Under the pieces are notes generated by a model that saw only the letters and a list, made by a program, of their open reading frames with translations, ran no database searches and had not been told where the DNA came from. Below are positions 35,104 through 45,788 of a stretch of 64,000 nt of DNA, in pieces (position 1 is the first letter of the stretch; each line of letters starts with the position of its first letter). A program made the position numbers and the translations under genes. Source of the DNA: Microbotryum silenes-acaulis (taxonomy: Eukaryota; Basidiomycota; Microbotryomycetes; Microbotryales; Microbotryaceae). The stretch is taken from positions 1,674,001 to 1,738,000 of the forward strand of contig QPFY01000004.1 in the NCBI GenBank assembly GCA_003665825.1, read 5' to 3'.

Positions 35104-37012
35104 TCAACCCACCGTTCCAGCCTTGGCACCATAACTCCTAACCAAACCCGTTCCCGTCGCCTGATTCAAAACCTTAGCCGCACCTTGTACGGCGTTCAAA
35201 GCGCACATCGTTTCCAACCTACTCGGTTCTTGTAAAGCCAATTCTTCCGGTAACAAAGCTAAAGCGGGTAAACCTTCCTTGGCGCGTTGTTCGTTTTCGA
35301 TTCGACGACGAACGACGGCAGGGTTCGATTCTAAGCGAGCTCGATCGCGTCCTAGTTGACGGGATTGGAACGAGAGCGTAGAGAGGTGCGCTTGGTGCGT
35401 TTCGAGGGCCGAGAGTAAAGCGGTCAGAGGTGTCGTCAGAGGCGAAGGATTCGACGAGGTGGAAGAGTTCGGCAGTGACAGTTGCGAGTAGGTCGACAAT
35501 GGGTCCAGCGGCACGGAGGACGATTGACTTGCGCCGTTCGCTGAGGAGGAGGAAGGAGTCACGAGAGTCGATAGGAAGGCGGTCAAGAGCGACGAAGAGT
35601 GCACAGTCACGGGTACCTCTTCGAGGATGTTGGAAGGGACTAGCTTGTGGTCGATGAGGCTGCAGAGTACGGCCGGGGGAGAGAAAAAGGGTCAGGATCC
35701 TCAGAAATCAACTCCAGGTAAACTCTTGGAGTGCTCACCTCTGTGTGTCGAATTTGCCCGCTCGGTATGCCTCGACGAAAGCAGCGGACAATCGGTAAGC
35801 CTTCAAGCCGACGTGACCCTGTGCGGCACTCGCGACATCTGTTGACAATTGCGGTTCACAAAGATCAGCCCTCGGGAATTGAATCAATCGGCTTACTCAA
35901 ACGCGTCTCACCGTAAACCAAAGCGATTCCCTTGCCGTTCTTGGCACCCTGACCCGGTACGAGGTTCGTCTTGGTCGCGGCGGCACGTCCGACGGGCGTC
36001 GCCTTGCCGAGACCGGAACCCACACCACCACCGGTCATCTGGGCGCCAATGAGGGCCTCGACGAAGCCGGAGATGGCGAGGGTCTGGCCGTTGTTGGTCG
36101 AGGTGTAGAATCCGACGATTGATCCGTCGGCGTTGAGATCAATCATTCGGCTGAGCACGGCCGCCGAGTACTTGCTCGCTGAGAGTAGCCATAGTCGAGT
36201 AGTTCGATTTAGTTCTATTTAGTACCCGGGGATATTCCGCCGAGAGAGACTTTTCGTACTGACCAGCTTTTAAACCCCGGTTCTCACCCTCCGAGTCGGA
36301 CGAAGAACCACCGAGTGCACCTGCGGGAAGGGCGAACGCGTTGCTGACCCGGAGCGAGCCTTCGGAATCGATGCCGAGCAATTGCCCGACCGCGGGGGAA
36401 AAGGAAACGGTCGCGTTCGAGGTACCCTGGGGAGCGGGGATGACCTGGTGGGCCTCCCGGGCGTGCTTGATGATCTTCATCAAGGTCTGTGACGTGGGCA
36501 GGGTGCGCATTCGGGGACGAGCGCGGGAGTTGTACAATGGAGCATGGGTGTCAGCATTCTGGAAAGCAAGTCCAACAGATCTGGATCGTCTAGACTGGTG
36601 GAGGTGATGCAAGAGGTTCGGACTAGGCATGCGCTGGTGTGTTTGTGCGGGTGACGAGTGTCGCACCGCTCACGCTCACCGCCAACAGCTTCGCGGACCG
36701 CCTGCAGCGATGGTCGCGCATGCACGAAGCAGCCAGCACAACGACGCTGGGCCAGCCCACGGCAACCCAAGCACCGCATCGCAGACACTCTCATATACTT
36801 TGCATCGTCCTGCATGACCAATAGTCCTTCGTAGGCACCTAGTGGTAGGAACGTACCAGTCCATCGACGGTCACGCTCTCGACGCGAGTCTCTGCGAGCC
36901 CTTTGTCGATCCTGGCGCGCTGCTTGGCCGACTCCTTCTTGACCTCGGCTACTGGTTCAGCCACGACCTCGGGCGCGGGAGCGGCGATATCTGCCAATCG
37001 TTTGGGTGCCAT
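35104..37012 (-). CDS. EIF3H: translation initiation factor eIF3 subunit H
   Basis: Exons 37012-36857, 36486-36264, 36178-35912, 35838-35739 and 35659-35104 give 433 residues. An Ala/Glu-rich start (MAPKRLADIAAPAPEVV) leads to the MPN domain: VESVTVDGLTLMKIIKHAREAH, GQLLGIDSEGSLRVSNAFALP and NADGSIVGFYTSTNNGQTL. The JAMM metal ligands of active deubiquitinases are absent, as expected for eIF3h. The conserved ALVYGE segment, LKAYRLSAAFVEAYRAGKF and the C-terminal helical part (ETHQAHLSTLSFQSRQLGRDRARL) follow. The protein is part of the 12-13 subunit eIF3 scaffold on the 40S ribosome. A Ser/Asn-rich insertion (TPSSSSANGASQSSS) lies before the C-terminal helices. The first exon (52 codons) is separated by a 370-base intron, the longest of this gene. 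Confidence 0.93.
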
Positions 37013-37712
37013 GGTGCGTTGGATGGAGGTGCGTTGGGGGGGATGTGCAGGAGGACGTCGTTCACAGCGCGGGCGAGCGCCCGACACCGCGGCGCAGAAA
37101 ATCTCGGGGGCTTATGCAATTCACTCCAGCTGCTAAGGACGAGCTCCAAGTACTAATGTAGAATTCGAAGATAGGGGGGGGGGGGCAGCGGGCTAGAAAC
37201 TTGGCGTCACATTCGTTTAACTGTGCCTTATCATCAGGGTACATCTTCCTAAGTTCACGTAAACCTGGTCCGTTTCGCATGGAGCAGCATGACTTTCGGC
37301 TTGAAATCTCCTCGGAAAAGGATTTCCATAATAATCGACTCAGGAGTCGACGGTCCTGTGATGGACATGCTCTCACAGCAGCTAGGCTTGAAAGGTGGAT
37401 AGAAATCTCGTGACTTTGCCTCCTGCACGTGCTTTGGAATACTTCATTTATGACTCGGAGGTGCATGGCGCCGTGCCGGCGGGTGTCCCATGCCAGGCGA
37501 CAACCGCGGCCGGCCGGATTGCCCCACAGCTCTCCTTGCACCTTGCACCTTGCACTTTGCGATCGCGACCGAATCACACAGCGCACTCTTTAGCCCATAT
37601 TCTGTGCAAGCCCACCAAAGCTTCTTTTTGACCCGTGGAAACCTCGCGTTCGTCCCCACACAGCCAAGGTCGTACACGCCGACGCAGCAACTCGGTCGCG
37701 GTCGTGGTCGTC
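37013..37712. promoter_or_regulatory. divergent promoter region, eIF3h / PEX16
   Basis: 700 bases between opposite start codons; contains a run of twelve G (37174-37185). No other gene seen. Confidence 0.5.
37174..37185 (+). repeat. G homopolymer
   Basis: Twelve consecutive G residues in the divergent promoter of eIF3h and PEX16. Confidence 0.9.
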
Positions 37713-39637
37713 ATGGCCATTTCCTCTGCGATACAGCGATGTAAGTAGCCTTTGTCGACCTCGAGTAAATCAAGAGGAACGACACTGATATTGTTAATGG
37801 CCCTGACTGCACCAGACGAAAACCTCATCGTTAGCAAAGCGACGCGCATCTCGTCGATCGAGTCGTCGCTGCGCTCGCTCACTTGGTTCTTGCCGGGTAA
37901 GTCCACAACCGGCGATCCGACCGACTCGGCGAGCCCATACCTATTAGCTGCTATCCGTCCAACCGGCCAGGCTCGCCACCGCACGAACCCTGGCACGTGA
38001 GATCTGACGTAAAATCATCCTCGTAACCACAGGTCGATTCCAAGACAGTGAACTTGCATCGGAAGCTCGTCAGTTGCTCCCTTTCTTGCCCTTGCCCCGC
38101 GCTTGAGCCCGAGTGTACCGAACTGACCCACGGGCTTCGGACTGCATCTGCGTCGCCCCCTCAACAGTCTACACGGTGCTCAACATTCTGGGAGCCTACC
38201 ATGATTCGGTCCTCCTACGTACCGTCTCCGTCCTTCCTTCCCCTGTGCGGCCACCATCGTCGTTGCACGCAAGGTACACGCGCCACTACGTCCAGACCTC
38301 GTCGACTTACCACCTCCTCGCGCGCCTCCTCTCCCTGCTCAGCTACTCGGAGTTGCTCCTCGAGATGGGGATCAAGAAGCGTGTAGGTCGAGAACAAGCC
38401 GAGCAAGCCGTCATCGCGATCGAAGCGACCAAGGCTGCCCTTCGACTCGGCTTGATGCGTACGACCCAGGGCAGATCGGCGGTCAATCCACCCATCGCCG
38501 AGAGGGAGATTGATCCTTCCGTCTTGGACCTGCATCGACCCCATCTCGTCCGTAGTTCGTCACACCCACGCATCTCGTTCGAGGCAACCAAGGAGCATCC
38601 TCGCTCTGCAGCTGACGTCCTGTTGGGCAAAAATGGCCAAGATGGCACCGATCCCGAAAAGGACGAGGATCCCGAGAAACCGCTCGATTATTGGACCGGC
38701 CCACGGACGGGCGTCACGAGGTCGACGATCGCCCATCTTCGCGGTGGGGTCGATGAGGATGATCCTTTACCGGGAACCTCGAGTGCAAAGGGAAAGGATG
38801 CCGTGAAGGCTTATCTGATGACTCGGGTCTTGACGGTCGAGGATGTCAAAAAGCCGGAGGATTTGGTCGGCAAGACCAAAGGGCTGGGCCGATTGGCTGA
38901 AGTGATTTGGATCCTTCGTCCCCTGATCTATGGTGAGTACGAGATCATCATTCAAACCGTAGTCGTGGATCATCTTGCCTAACGTCGGTCTCGGCATTCC
39001 TTCCTTGTCCCTGCAGTCCTCGCCATGCGCAAATACGGCCGACGACACACCTTGCCCTACCTCCTCTCGCTCGCACTCGAATACCTATCCTTCTCCCTGC
39101 GCAAATCATCCACGCGACAACAGGCGGGCACCAAGGCCTCGGGTCCGATGTTGCCCCACGCGCCGTCGGAATTGGAAAAGGCCGAGACCAAGAAGCGGGC
39201 CAATGCGTTCTGGTGGTACCTCCTCCGAGGACCCGTTTGGGAAACTTGGACCAAGTCAGTAGCTCACGATTCGATCAAATCAACGAAACCGCGGAAGCTG
39301 ACCTGTCCGATGGACTCTCTGATCGCAGACCGCGATTGTTGGCGTTCGCGGACAAGTTCGAGGCCAAGCCTTTGATTGGGTTCGTCTCGACCGTCGTGCA
39401 TGATTACACGCCCTTGGTCGACGACTACTACTTTTGTGAGTCTTCAAGGGACTTTGTTGAAATGGAATGCACCCAGACTCACGGCGCACGTGCTTCCACT
39501 ACTTCCAGACACTTCGTGATCTCCTCGCATCTTTCGCCCACGACTCTCCTTCCTCTCCCTTCCCCTCCTTTTCGTGTATTGTAGCTTGGTCTGGTAGTCA
39601 CCATCATGGTAATAATGTGAACGACGATGTATTCTAA
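37713..39637 (+). CDS. PEX16: peroxisomal membrane biogenesis protein Pex16
   Basis: Exons 37713-37740, 37816-37896, 38033-38068, 38168-38932, 39017-39254, 39329-39435 and 39585-39637 give 435 residues. The conserved start YENLIVSKATRISSIESSLRSLTWFLPGRFQDSELASEALYTVLN matches the Pex16 N-terminus (given here as one block interrupted by two introns). RPLIYVLAMRKYGRRHTLPYLLSLALEYLS and KPLIGFVSTVVHDYTPLVDDYYF mark the C-terminal membrane-associated half. Pex16 recruits peroxisomal membrane proteins and Pex3 at the ER or peroxisome membrane. A polar insertion at about residues 120-210 (rich in Asp, Pro and Arg) makes the protein longer than the ~340 residues of animal Pex16. The last exon (SWSGSHHHGNNVNDDVF) is short and not conserved. 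Its stop is only 75 bases from the stop of the next, convergent gene. Confidence 0.92.
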
Positions 39638-39712
39638 CCAGATCGATTCGACTCGCGAACTCCACGAGACTTGCAAAATGGGCTGAATTAAGGCTAAGTG
39701 ATATACCGATCC

Positions 39713-41430
39713 TCACACCGAGCTTTCCACTTTGTCGGAACGTACTGTCTCGCCCTGTGCCGCCACCTCCTTGGGTACACCCAATTCCAACTCTACGACC
39801 TTGTTCAAACCACCAGTATTCCCCTCCTTCAAATCCTTCTTCAACTTGTCGACCTCATCTCTACTGCTCTTGGGCTCCGGTTTCTCCTCTTCCCCTACCG
39901 TTCCGTTCAAGTCGTCCTCTTCCTGCACCGGACCATGCTGTTTCTCAAATTTGGTCGCTTCAAGCGCAGTTTTCTCCAACTCGGTAGGTTGAAGCACCTC
40001 AATCTCCTTCTTCTCCTTATCCTGCGTTGACAAGAGTTCGTCGACTTGATCCGGTGAAAGGTCGAGTTTCTGTACTTGGTCTAGCGATTTAGAGAGTCCG
40101 GCACCACCATCACCTCCTACGCTATCGACGGGAACGAAGTTGGTCAAAGTCAAAGGTTCCGAGTTTTCCGTTGGGTTGCGAATCTCTTCCTTGGATGTAG
40201 GAGGTGTCTCCTTCTCGACCTGTAAAGGCAAACGGACCTCATCCTTCGGAGGAGGGGAAGGTGCCTCCCCTTTTCCCAACCTTGGACCCTTCCCCCCCAC
40301 TCGTTGAGCCCTTTCCTCCTCTTCCTCCATCTCCAACTCCCTCGCCAATTTTTCCAATTCAACCTCTTCGACCCCATCCAAAACCGATAAATCCTGACTC
40401 GCGTCGATCCTCAAAGGTCGTTGATGATCCCCTACTCGTCGATACTCGATCCGATTTCCTTCAGCATCTTTATCCGATCGATGCAAGTTCAAAGGTATGA
40501 CGTTATGTATTTGAGTTGCGAAACCATGCGAAGATCGGGAAGTGAGTGAAGGGGGTTCGGCTTCGGGTAGAGAGAGGGTTTGGTTCGAGGAAAGTTCTTG
40601 GGACAGTTGGGCTAGTTCAGTTTCGGTTAGGGAGAGGGAGGCAAAGTCGTCGACGGTCGCTTTGAGGCTGCTCGGTTTTTCGCTGGAGGGAGGTGGGGGA
40701 GGCGGAGTTCCTTCTGTTGTTGTGGAGCTCGTGTGCTCATCGAGTCGGAGGAACTATGCAAATGGGGGGAAAAGGGTCAGCCCCAGAGTGATGCCATGAC
40801 GGCCCGGCAGCGTTCGCTGTGGTAGACCTACTTGTCGTAGTTCACCAAATTCAACTCTACCCACACACGGACGAGTCAGTTATTCGCATCCCGAAAGTGT
40901 TTATTTCTTGACCGGAATTTACTCACGCCTCATCCAGTTGTTCGATCGTCTAATGATCCGACGGCGCAAGTGGGTCAAGTGGGACCCCACACCCAGTCAG
41001 CAGCAAAACGGAAGGCGTCAGCCTCCGGCGCGCGCTAAGCGATATGGACTGGAGTAAGGGTTGTGTGAGAAGCATGACTGACCCCTACGGGTTGTCCATC
41101 GACGATGATGCAAGGTAGCTCGTTATTATTCCTGTTGCGGCGCTTCCATTCGAGCTTGGCTTCTTCGCTGCTCGCCACCTGAGCACAGAGAGAGAAAGGC
41201 ACAAGGACCAAGCCACATTCAGAGAGTCACGGGCGAATTCCGATCGTCATCGTACGGCGTGTCAGTACGTCGTGCAGTGCGAATAGGGGTGTTTATGGAC
41301 ATGAACGTACATCATGGGTGGAAAACGGTACTCGCGCGGATACGAGGATGCGCTGTACGCGGTCGTGCTTGGTGCGGAGTTGGGCACTCGACAGGATCGA
41401 GGTCACGTACACGTCAATCACTGGGGTCAT
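39713..41430 (-). CDS. SH3BGR/glutaredoxin-like domain protein with long disordered tail
   Basis: Exons 41430-41311, 41178-41083, 40949-40927 (23 bases), 40856-40832 (25 bases) and 40753-39713 give 434 residues. The N-terminal ~95 residues form a thioredoxin-fold SH3-binding glutamic-acid-rich (SH3BGR) domain: TPVIDVYVTSILSSAQLRTKHDRVQ, ARVPFSTHDVASSEEAKLEWKRRN, ELPCIIVDGQPVGTIEQLDEAVEFGELRQFL. The catalytic CxxC of true glutaredoxins is absent. A ~340-residue Glu/Lys/Pro-rich tail without known domains follows, predicted mostly disordered with coiled-coil-like charge (RELEMEEEEERAQR). Function unknown; family members are adaptor-like. The two adjacent micro-exons encode TIEQLDEA and VEFGELRQ. 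The start lies 287 bases from the divergent lipase gene. Confidence 0.85.
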
Positions 41431-41716
41431 CTTCTGGAAAGCAGATGAGGCGGATCAGCGTCAGGGAAAGTGTTACCTTCACTTTGAGATGGATTGTGCG
41501 GCGTACTTTTTGAGATGGAGAGGAGAGTCTGTTCTCTTGTAGGACTTAGGTTTGAAACGAACAGAGATTGAAGAAAGGGAGAGCGTCATCTGGAACGACG
41601 CGGACCGGCGTCAGATTCGGCCAGTCTACTGCCAGTCTCTGCCAGTATTCGGCCACGTCTTCCACGTCCGTGCTTCTCCTTTCAGCTCCAGTGCCCACCA
41701 CGGTCCTGCATCAACA

Positions 41717-43650
41717 ATGCCCTTCACTCTGATCAAGGTCGCTTCAACCGTCGTCGCCGGGATAGGTGGATCGTATGCCGTTCTCTTGGGGCTGCTGACC
41801 ATCCCCGCCGTACAAAGAACGTCCGTCCACACTCCAACGGGGATCGCAATCGGCCACAAGTCGGTTTGGACGCGCTCGGCGACTGAGTTGCTGACCCGTA
41901 GAAAGAACGTTGTGGTATCGCAGCTTCATCTACTTGCATCGGATACGACTCGTCTCGGATTTTGACCATCCGGAGCAGTTCGGCTATGCCCGTGAGTCGC
42001 TTCTCTCAGGATGTCGTCGCTCTAAGCAGCTGAGGAGGGCCCCACTTGAGCTCGGCCGAACGTGCTGCTGAGTTCCCGCAAGCGACAGGCTGGAGGCGCA
42101 TAAATGTGCATCAATAGATTCCAGGTTCAAAACAAAACAAAAAACCCTAATCTGATCCCACCATAACACTCAACAGCGGGCAAGGTGCGCAACTTCAAGC
42201 TCGTCACCCCCGACGGACACAAGATCGGCGTCTGGCACGTGCTCCCCGAAGCGGCGTACCAGACCTACCGCAGACGAGACCCTCAACTGTTGAACGAGGG
42301 CGCGTTGCCGGACGAAGTTTTTGATCAGGCTTTCAAGTGGGTTCCAGGACTAGACTCAATCGATTCTGGGCATGAAGGTGGTATGCTCATCTGTATTCGG
42401 ACTAAATCTTCACCTCCTTTCGCCCCCATGTGCCGACGTCGTCACAGGACCTACCCCACTTGCATCTACTTTCACGGTACGGTCTTCCAGTGACCATAGA
42501 TACGCTATATCTAGATCATCTGACATGAACAACGCTATTACCCCCAGGTAACGCCGCCACACGCGCCGCCCCGAATCGAGTTCGCATCGGTCGTCACATC
42601 TCGGAACAAGACCAATCCTTCATCATCATCGACTATCGAGGCTTCGGGGATTCGACGGGGGTCCCGACCGAGGAAGGGTTGTTGTTCGATGCTAGGACCG
42701 TTTGGGATTACGTGACCGAGGTCAAGGGGGTGCCGAGGGAGAAGGTCTCGGTTATGGGTCAATCGTTGGGGACAGGAGTTAGTTCGGGCTTGGTCGCTCG
42801 CTTGGCTAGTCAAGGCAAGTCGGCGCCATGTGCCTTCTTATGAGCCGGACATAAAACGGAGCAGAAGCTGATTCTTCGGTCGTTCTCTCGTTCCAGGTAT
42901 CCATCCCCACGCCCTCGTCCTCGTATCCCCATTCTCATCCGTCTCGGACCTCTTATCGACTTATCGTCTAGGCAACTTCATCCCCATCCTTTCCCCACTG
43001 AACTCGTTCCCATCCCTGATGACGACCTTCATAAGCCTGTTGAATACCCATTTCGATACCTCCAAAGTAATTTCGGAGATCAAGTGCCCGATCTTGATTC
43101 TTCATGGTACGTCCTTTCGACGTTCGAGCCGGCGCATCACTCAACGCAGCTGAAGAGATGAACTTCACGCACGTCGATTCTACCCTCCTTTCCCAGCTCG
43201 CGACGACCCCGTAATCCCTTTCTCTCATTCCCGAACGCTCGCGAATTTACTCCTCGCACCCCACTTGAACAAAACCAACTCGAATTCCAACGTCCACTCT
43301 TCGTCATCGCGAACCGCAGAAGCTCTAGCCCTTAAACTCGATTCCGAAGAAGGGTTCAAGAAATTGGAACGAGATGGGTTGGTCAGGATTGAGAAATGGG
43401 GTGCTTGGGGGAGGGTGATGAGGTTCGAGAGAGGGGAGGGTTTGGGGAGGGTCGTTTGGGCTGAGAGTGAGATGGGTCAACATAACGTGAGTTGGTTGTG
43501 GACTTAAGGGGAGAGGGGGTTTAAATCGTTCGAACGAGGGCTACTTCGCGTTGATTCGGCCGGACCTTTTTCTTCTCCTTTTTTTTCAAAAAGGATATTG
43601 GATACTCCGAGCCTTCATTGTTCTTACAACGTGAGATGATGGCACCTTGA
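41717..43650 (+). CDS. ABHD12-like alpha/beta hydrolase (lysophospholipid / monoacylglycerol lipase)
   Basis: Exons 41717-41820, 41906-41991, 42177-42336, 42448-42476, 42548-42814, 42897-43106, 43197-43486 and 43594-43650 give 400 residues. An N-terminal transmembrane segment (STVVAGIGGSYAVLLGLLTIP) precedes an alpha/beta-hydrolase: YFHGNAATR oxyanion region, IIIDYRGFGDSTG, nucleophile elbow GQSLG, acid Asp in ARDDPVIP and catalytic His in GQHNDIGYSEPS. This is the layout of the ABHD12/ABHD13 group, membrane serine hydrolases acting on lysophosphatidylserine or monoacylglycerol in animals; the fungal substrate is unproven. The His and the C-terminus depend on the last exon at 43594; reading through its donor instead gives a stop before the downstream residues. 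The intron after 42814 has a GC donor (G-GCAAGT). Confidence 0.9.
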
Positions 43651-43824
43651 CAGCGCGCATGCGTCGGATGTACCCTAGCACCATATCGAGTCGACTTGGG
43701 CAATGCTAGACCGTGTCTCCCAAATGTCGATCAAAATCACGTGTTTTTAGATCATACAACAAGTTCAAACCCAGGAACGGCCTAAGAACAGCTGACGAAA
43801 CAGGAGGCAATCCGCCGTCGTGAA

Positions 43825-45788
43825 TCATACCGTCTCCTCTTCGGCATCCTTCGTCGCACGACCCCTGTCATCGCCGTCTTCATCCCACCCTTCTTCGACC
43901 ACTTTCTCGGAAGGAGCCTTAGCGGCACCGATGATCAATCCGGCGAAACTGGCGACGATCAAACCACTACCTAGTAGACTGGCGGTGGATAGTCCTGGGG
44001 CTGTGGGCACGAACGTATCTGCAAGACCAACGAGGACGAGGGTGCAGAGGTTACCGACGGACTTGTGACGAGGAAAGAAGTGACTTTTACGATTAGCGTA
44101 ATAAGTTTGGAAGACTTGAGGGTGAAAGACTTACTGCGATGACAGGGCCCCAAAGTGACAGTAAGAGCATGAAACCTGCGTTGAAGATGACGCCGCAAAT
44201 GACGGTCGCGAGAATGGGTAACCAAGTCGTCCGAGGTGGTGCGACGAATTCTTCCCAGCCGTAGTAATGCAAGATCGGGATCGGGATCCAGAATAGGATG
44301 AAGGTGAAGAAACCGATTAGAGCGGTGATGAGGTTCGAGTAGAGGAGGAAGGAAGTGGTGGAGGGGTTGGAGAGGGGTGGGGTGGTGGGGGTGGAGATGC
44401 TGAGTGTGTGAGAGGCGATTCGTCGTAGGGGTGGTGGGTAAGGCGATTCGTCTCCTGTTGTCTCGGGCGAAGGCAGCAGAGCTTCGCCCTCCTCAGCTTC
44501 ATCCTCATCCTCGATCGCCTCGTCATCGACTCCCTCGGGATCCGGCAACGCGACGTGAAGCTTGTACCAGACCTGTGGAATGAACATGCAGAGTTAACAC
44601 TCTTGCTTTGAACAGTACTTTACCAACATCAAAACCCACCTCATAAGAGGCATAGGCCACACTCCCAAACAAAGCCAGTAAATTGCCAAACAATCGGGAG
44701 CTGGCCTTTTCCTCGTCTTTGGGATCGCGGCTCGGCTGGCTTGAGAAGGAGTCTCCCTGTGAGCGGATTCTACCCTCTTCAGTTGTCCGTTCCGTTAAAG
44801 AGGACTACAATATCTTCTCGAGGGGCCGCACGAACATAAGCGATGACCATGACCCCAGAGACGGCGACGAGCACGCTAATGAGCTTGGATTTGGACGGTT
44901 CCTCTCCGAGAAACTTGATCGCGAGCAGGTAAGCCCAAAAGGCGAAAACGTTGTAGCTGCGAGGGTTCAAAGTTGGGTCAGGGAGAGGGTTGATGAGCGC
45001 CGGCTATAGTACGACTGTGGCGATACGCTTGCTTGGTCCAGACCTACATCGCAGTGATGTCTGCCGGTGTCGGAAGGAGTGGGGCGTCATCAGCTGTGGC
45101 CTTTATTCTGCTTCGTGAATCGAAATCTTTACTCGGGACTGACCCGTCATCGACGTCAACGGAACGGCGGCATACCAGCTCAGTGCAGGGAATGCGATCA
45201 AAAACGTCAAGAGTAGCACCGTCGAAATCAAGCGAGCTATCCATCCGGCTGAAGAACCCTTCGATTTCGACGAATGGAGCAATCGCTTCATGCTCGTTCT
45301 CCGTCGCCCCGGACCGGGTCGATCAGGCGCTTCATCGGCAGAAGGGGGTAAACTTGCACGGGACAGGGACCTCGAGTAGCTCGGTCGATGAGTTGGAGGG
45401 AGAGGGATCGGAGTTGTCGGTGTTTTGGGTTCGGGTGGGGCAAAATGAACTTCGAGTATGGCGACCAAGGTTCGCAGGTTGGCCTCGATTGGGATGGACA
45501 ATAGGCGTAGCGAGACGAGGTGTAAGGGGGCGATGAGGAGGTACCCGCTGTGCGTGAGGTAGAAGAGAAAGTAGGGCTTCTTGTACCCCGCTGTTTGTTG
45601 CAGATATTGGGCTAGCTCGGTTTGCAAGGTGTAGGCTGCGATCGGGTGGGGAAGAGGAGGTGGGGGTCAGCTCCGATGGGGTCAGTCAACGCTGTCCAAT
45701 CGAGTTGACAACCACGCGAAGATGACTGACCAAGAAGGACGGCGATGAAAATCAGGACCGCTCCAGTCTTGGACAGACTACCGGCCAT
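43825..45788 (-). CDS. drug/metabolite transporter (DMT/EamA) superfamily membrane protein
   Basis: Exons 45788-45731, 45635-45144, 45060-45048 (13 bases), 44956-44836, 44756-44640, 44572-44135 and 44061-43825 give 491 residues. About ten hydrophobic helices with DMT-like signatures: GAVLIFIAVLL, PYFLFYLTHSGYLLIAPLHL, SVVTAIYN-type DITAIYNVFAFWAYLL, KLISVLVAVSGVMVIAYGDSF, LFGNLLALFGSVAYASYEVWYK, and later NAGFMLLLSLWGPVIASVGNL. The pattern resembles the fungal Thi74/YML018C vacuolar-membrane group; substrate unknown. Long polar loops (Pro/Arg/Ser-rich after helix 3; acidic DDEAIEDEDEAEEGEALL) enlarge the protein. The 13-base exon, encoding DITA with shared codons, is required to keep the frame. 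Confidence 0.87.
45048..45060 (-). other. 13-base micro-exon of the DMT transporter
   Basis: Bounded by GGCAG on its 5' side and GTAGGT on its 3' side. Joins ...SMTD to ...AIYN and restores the conserved helix start. Confidence 0.75.
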
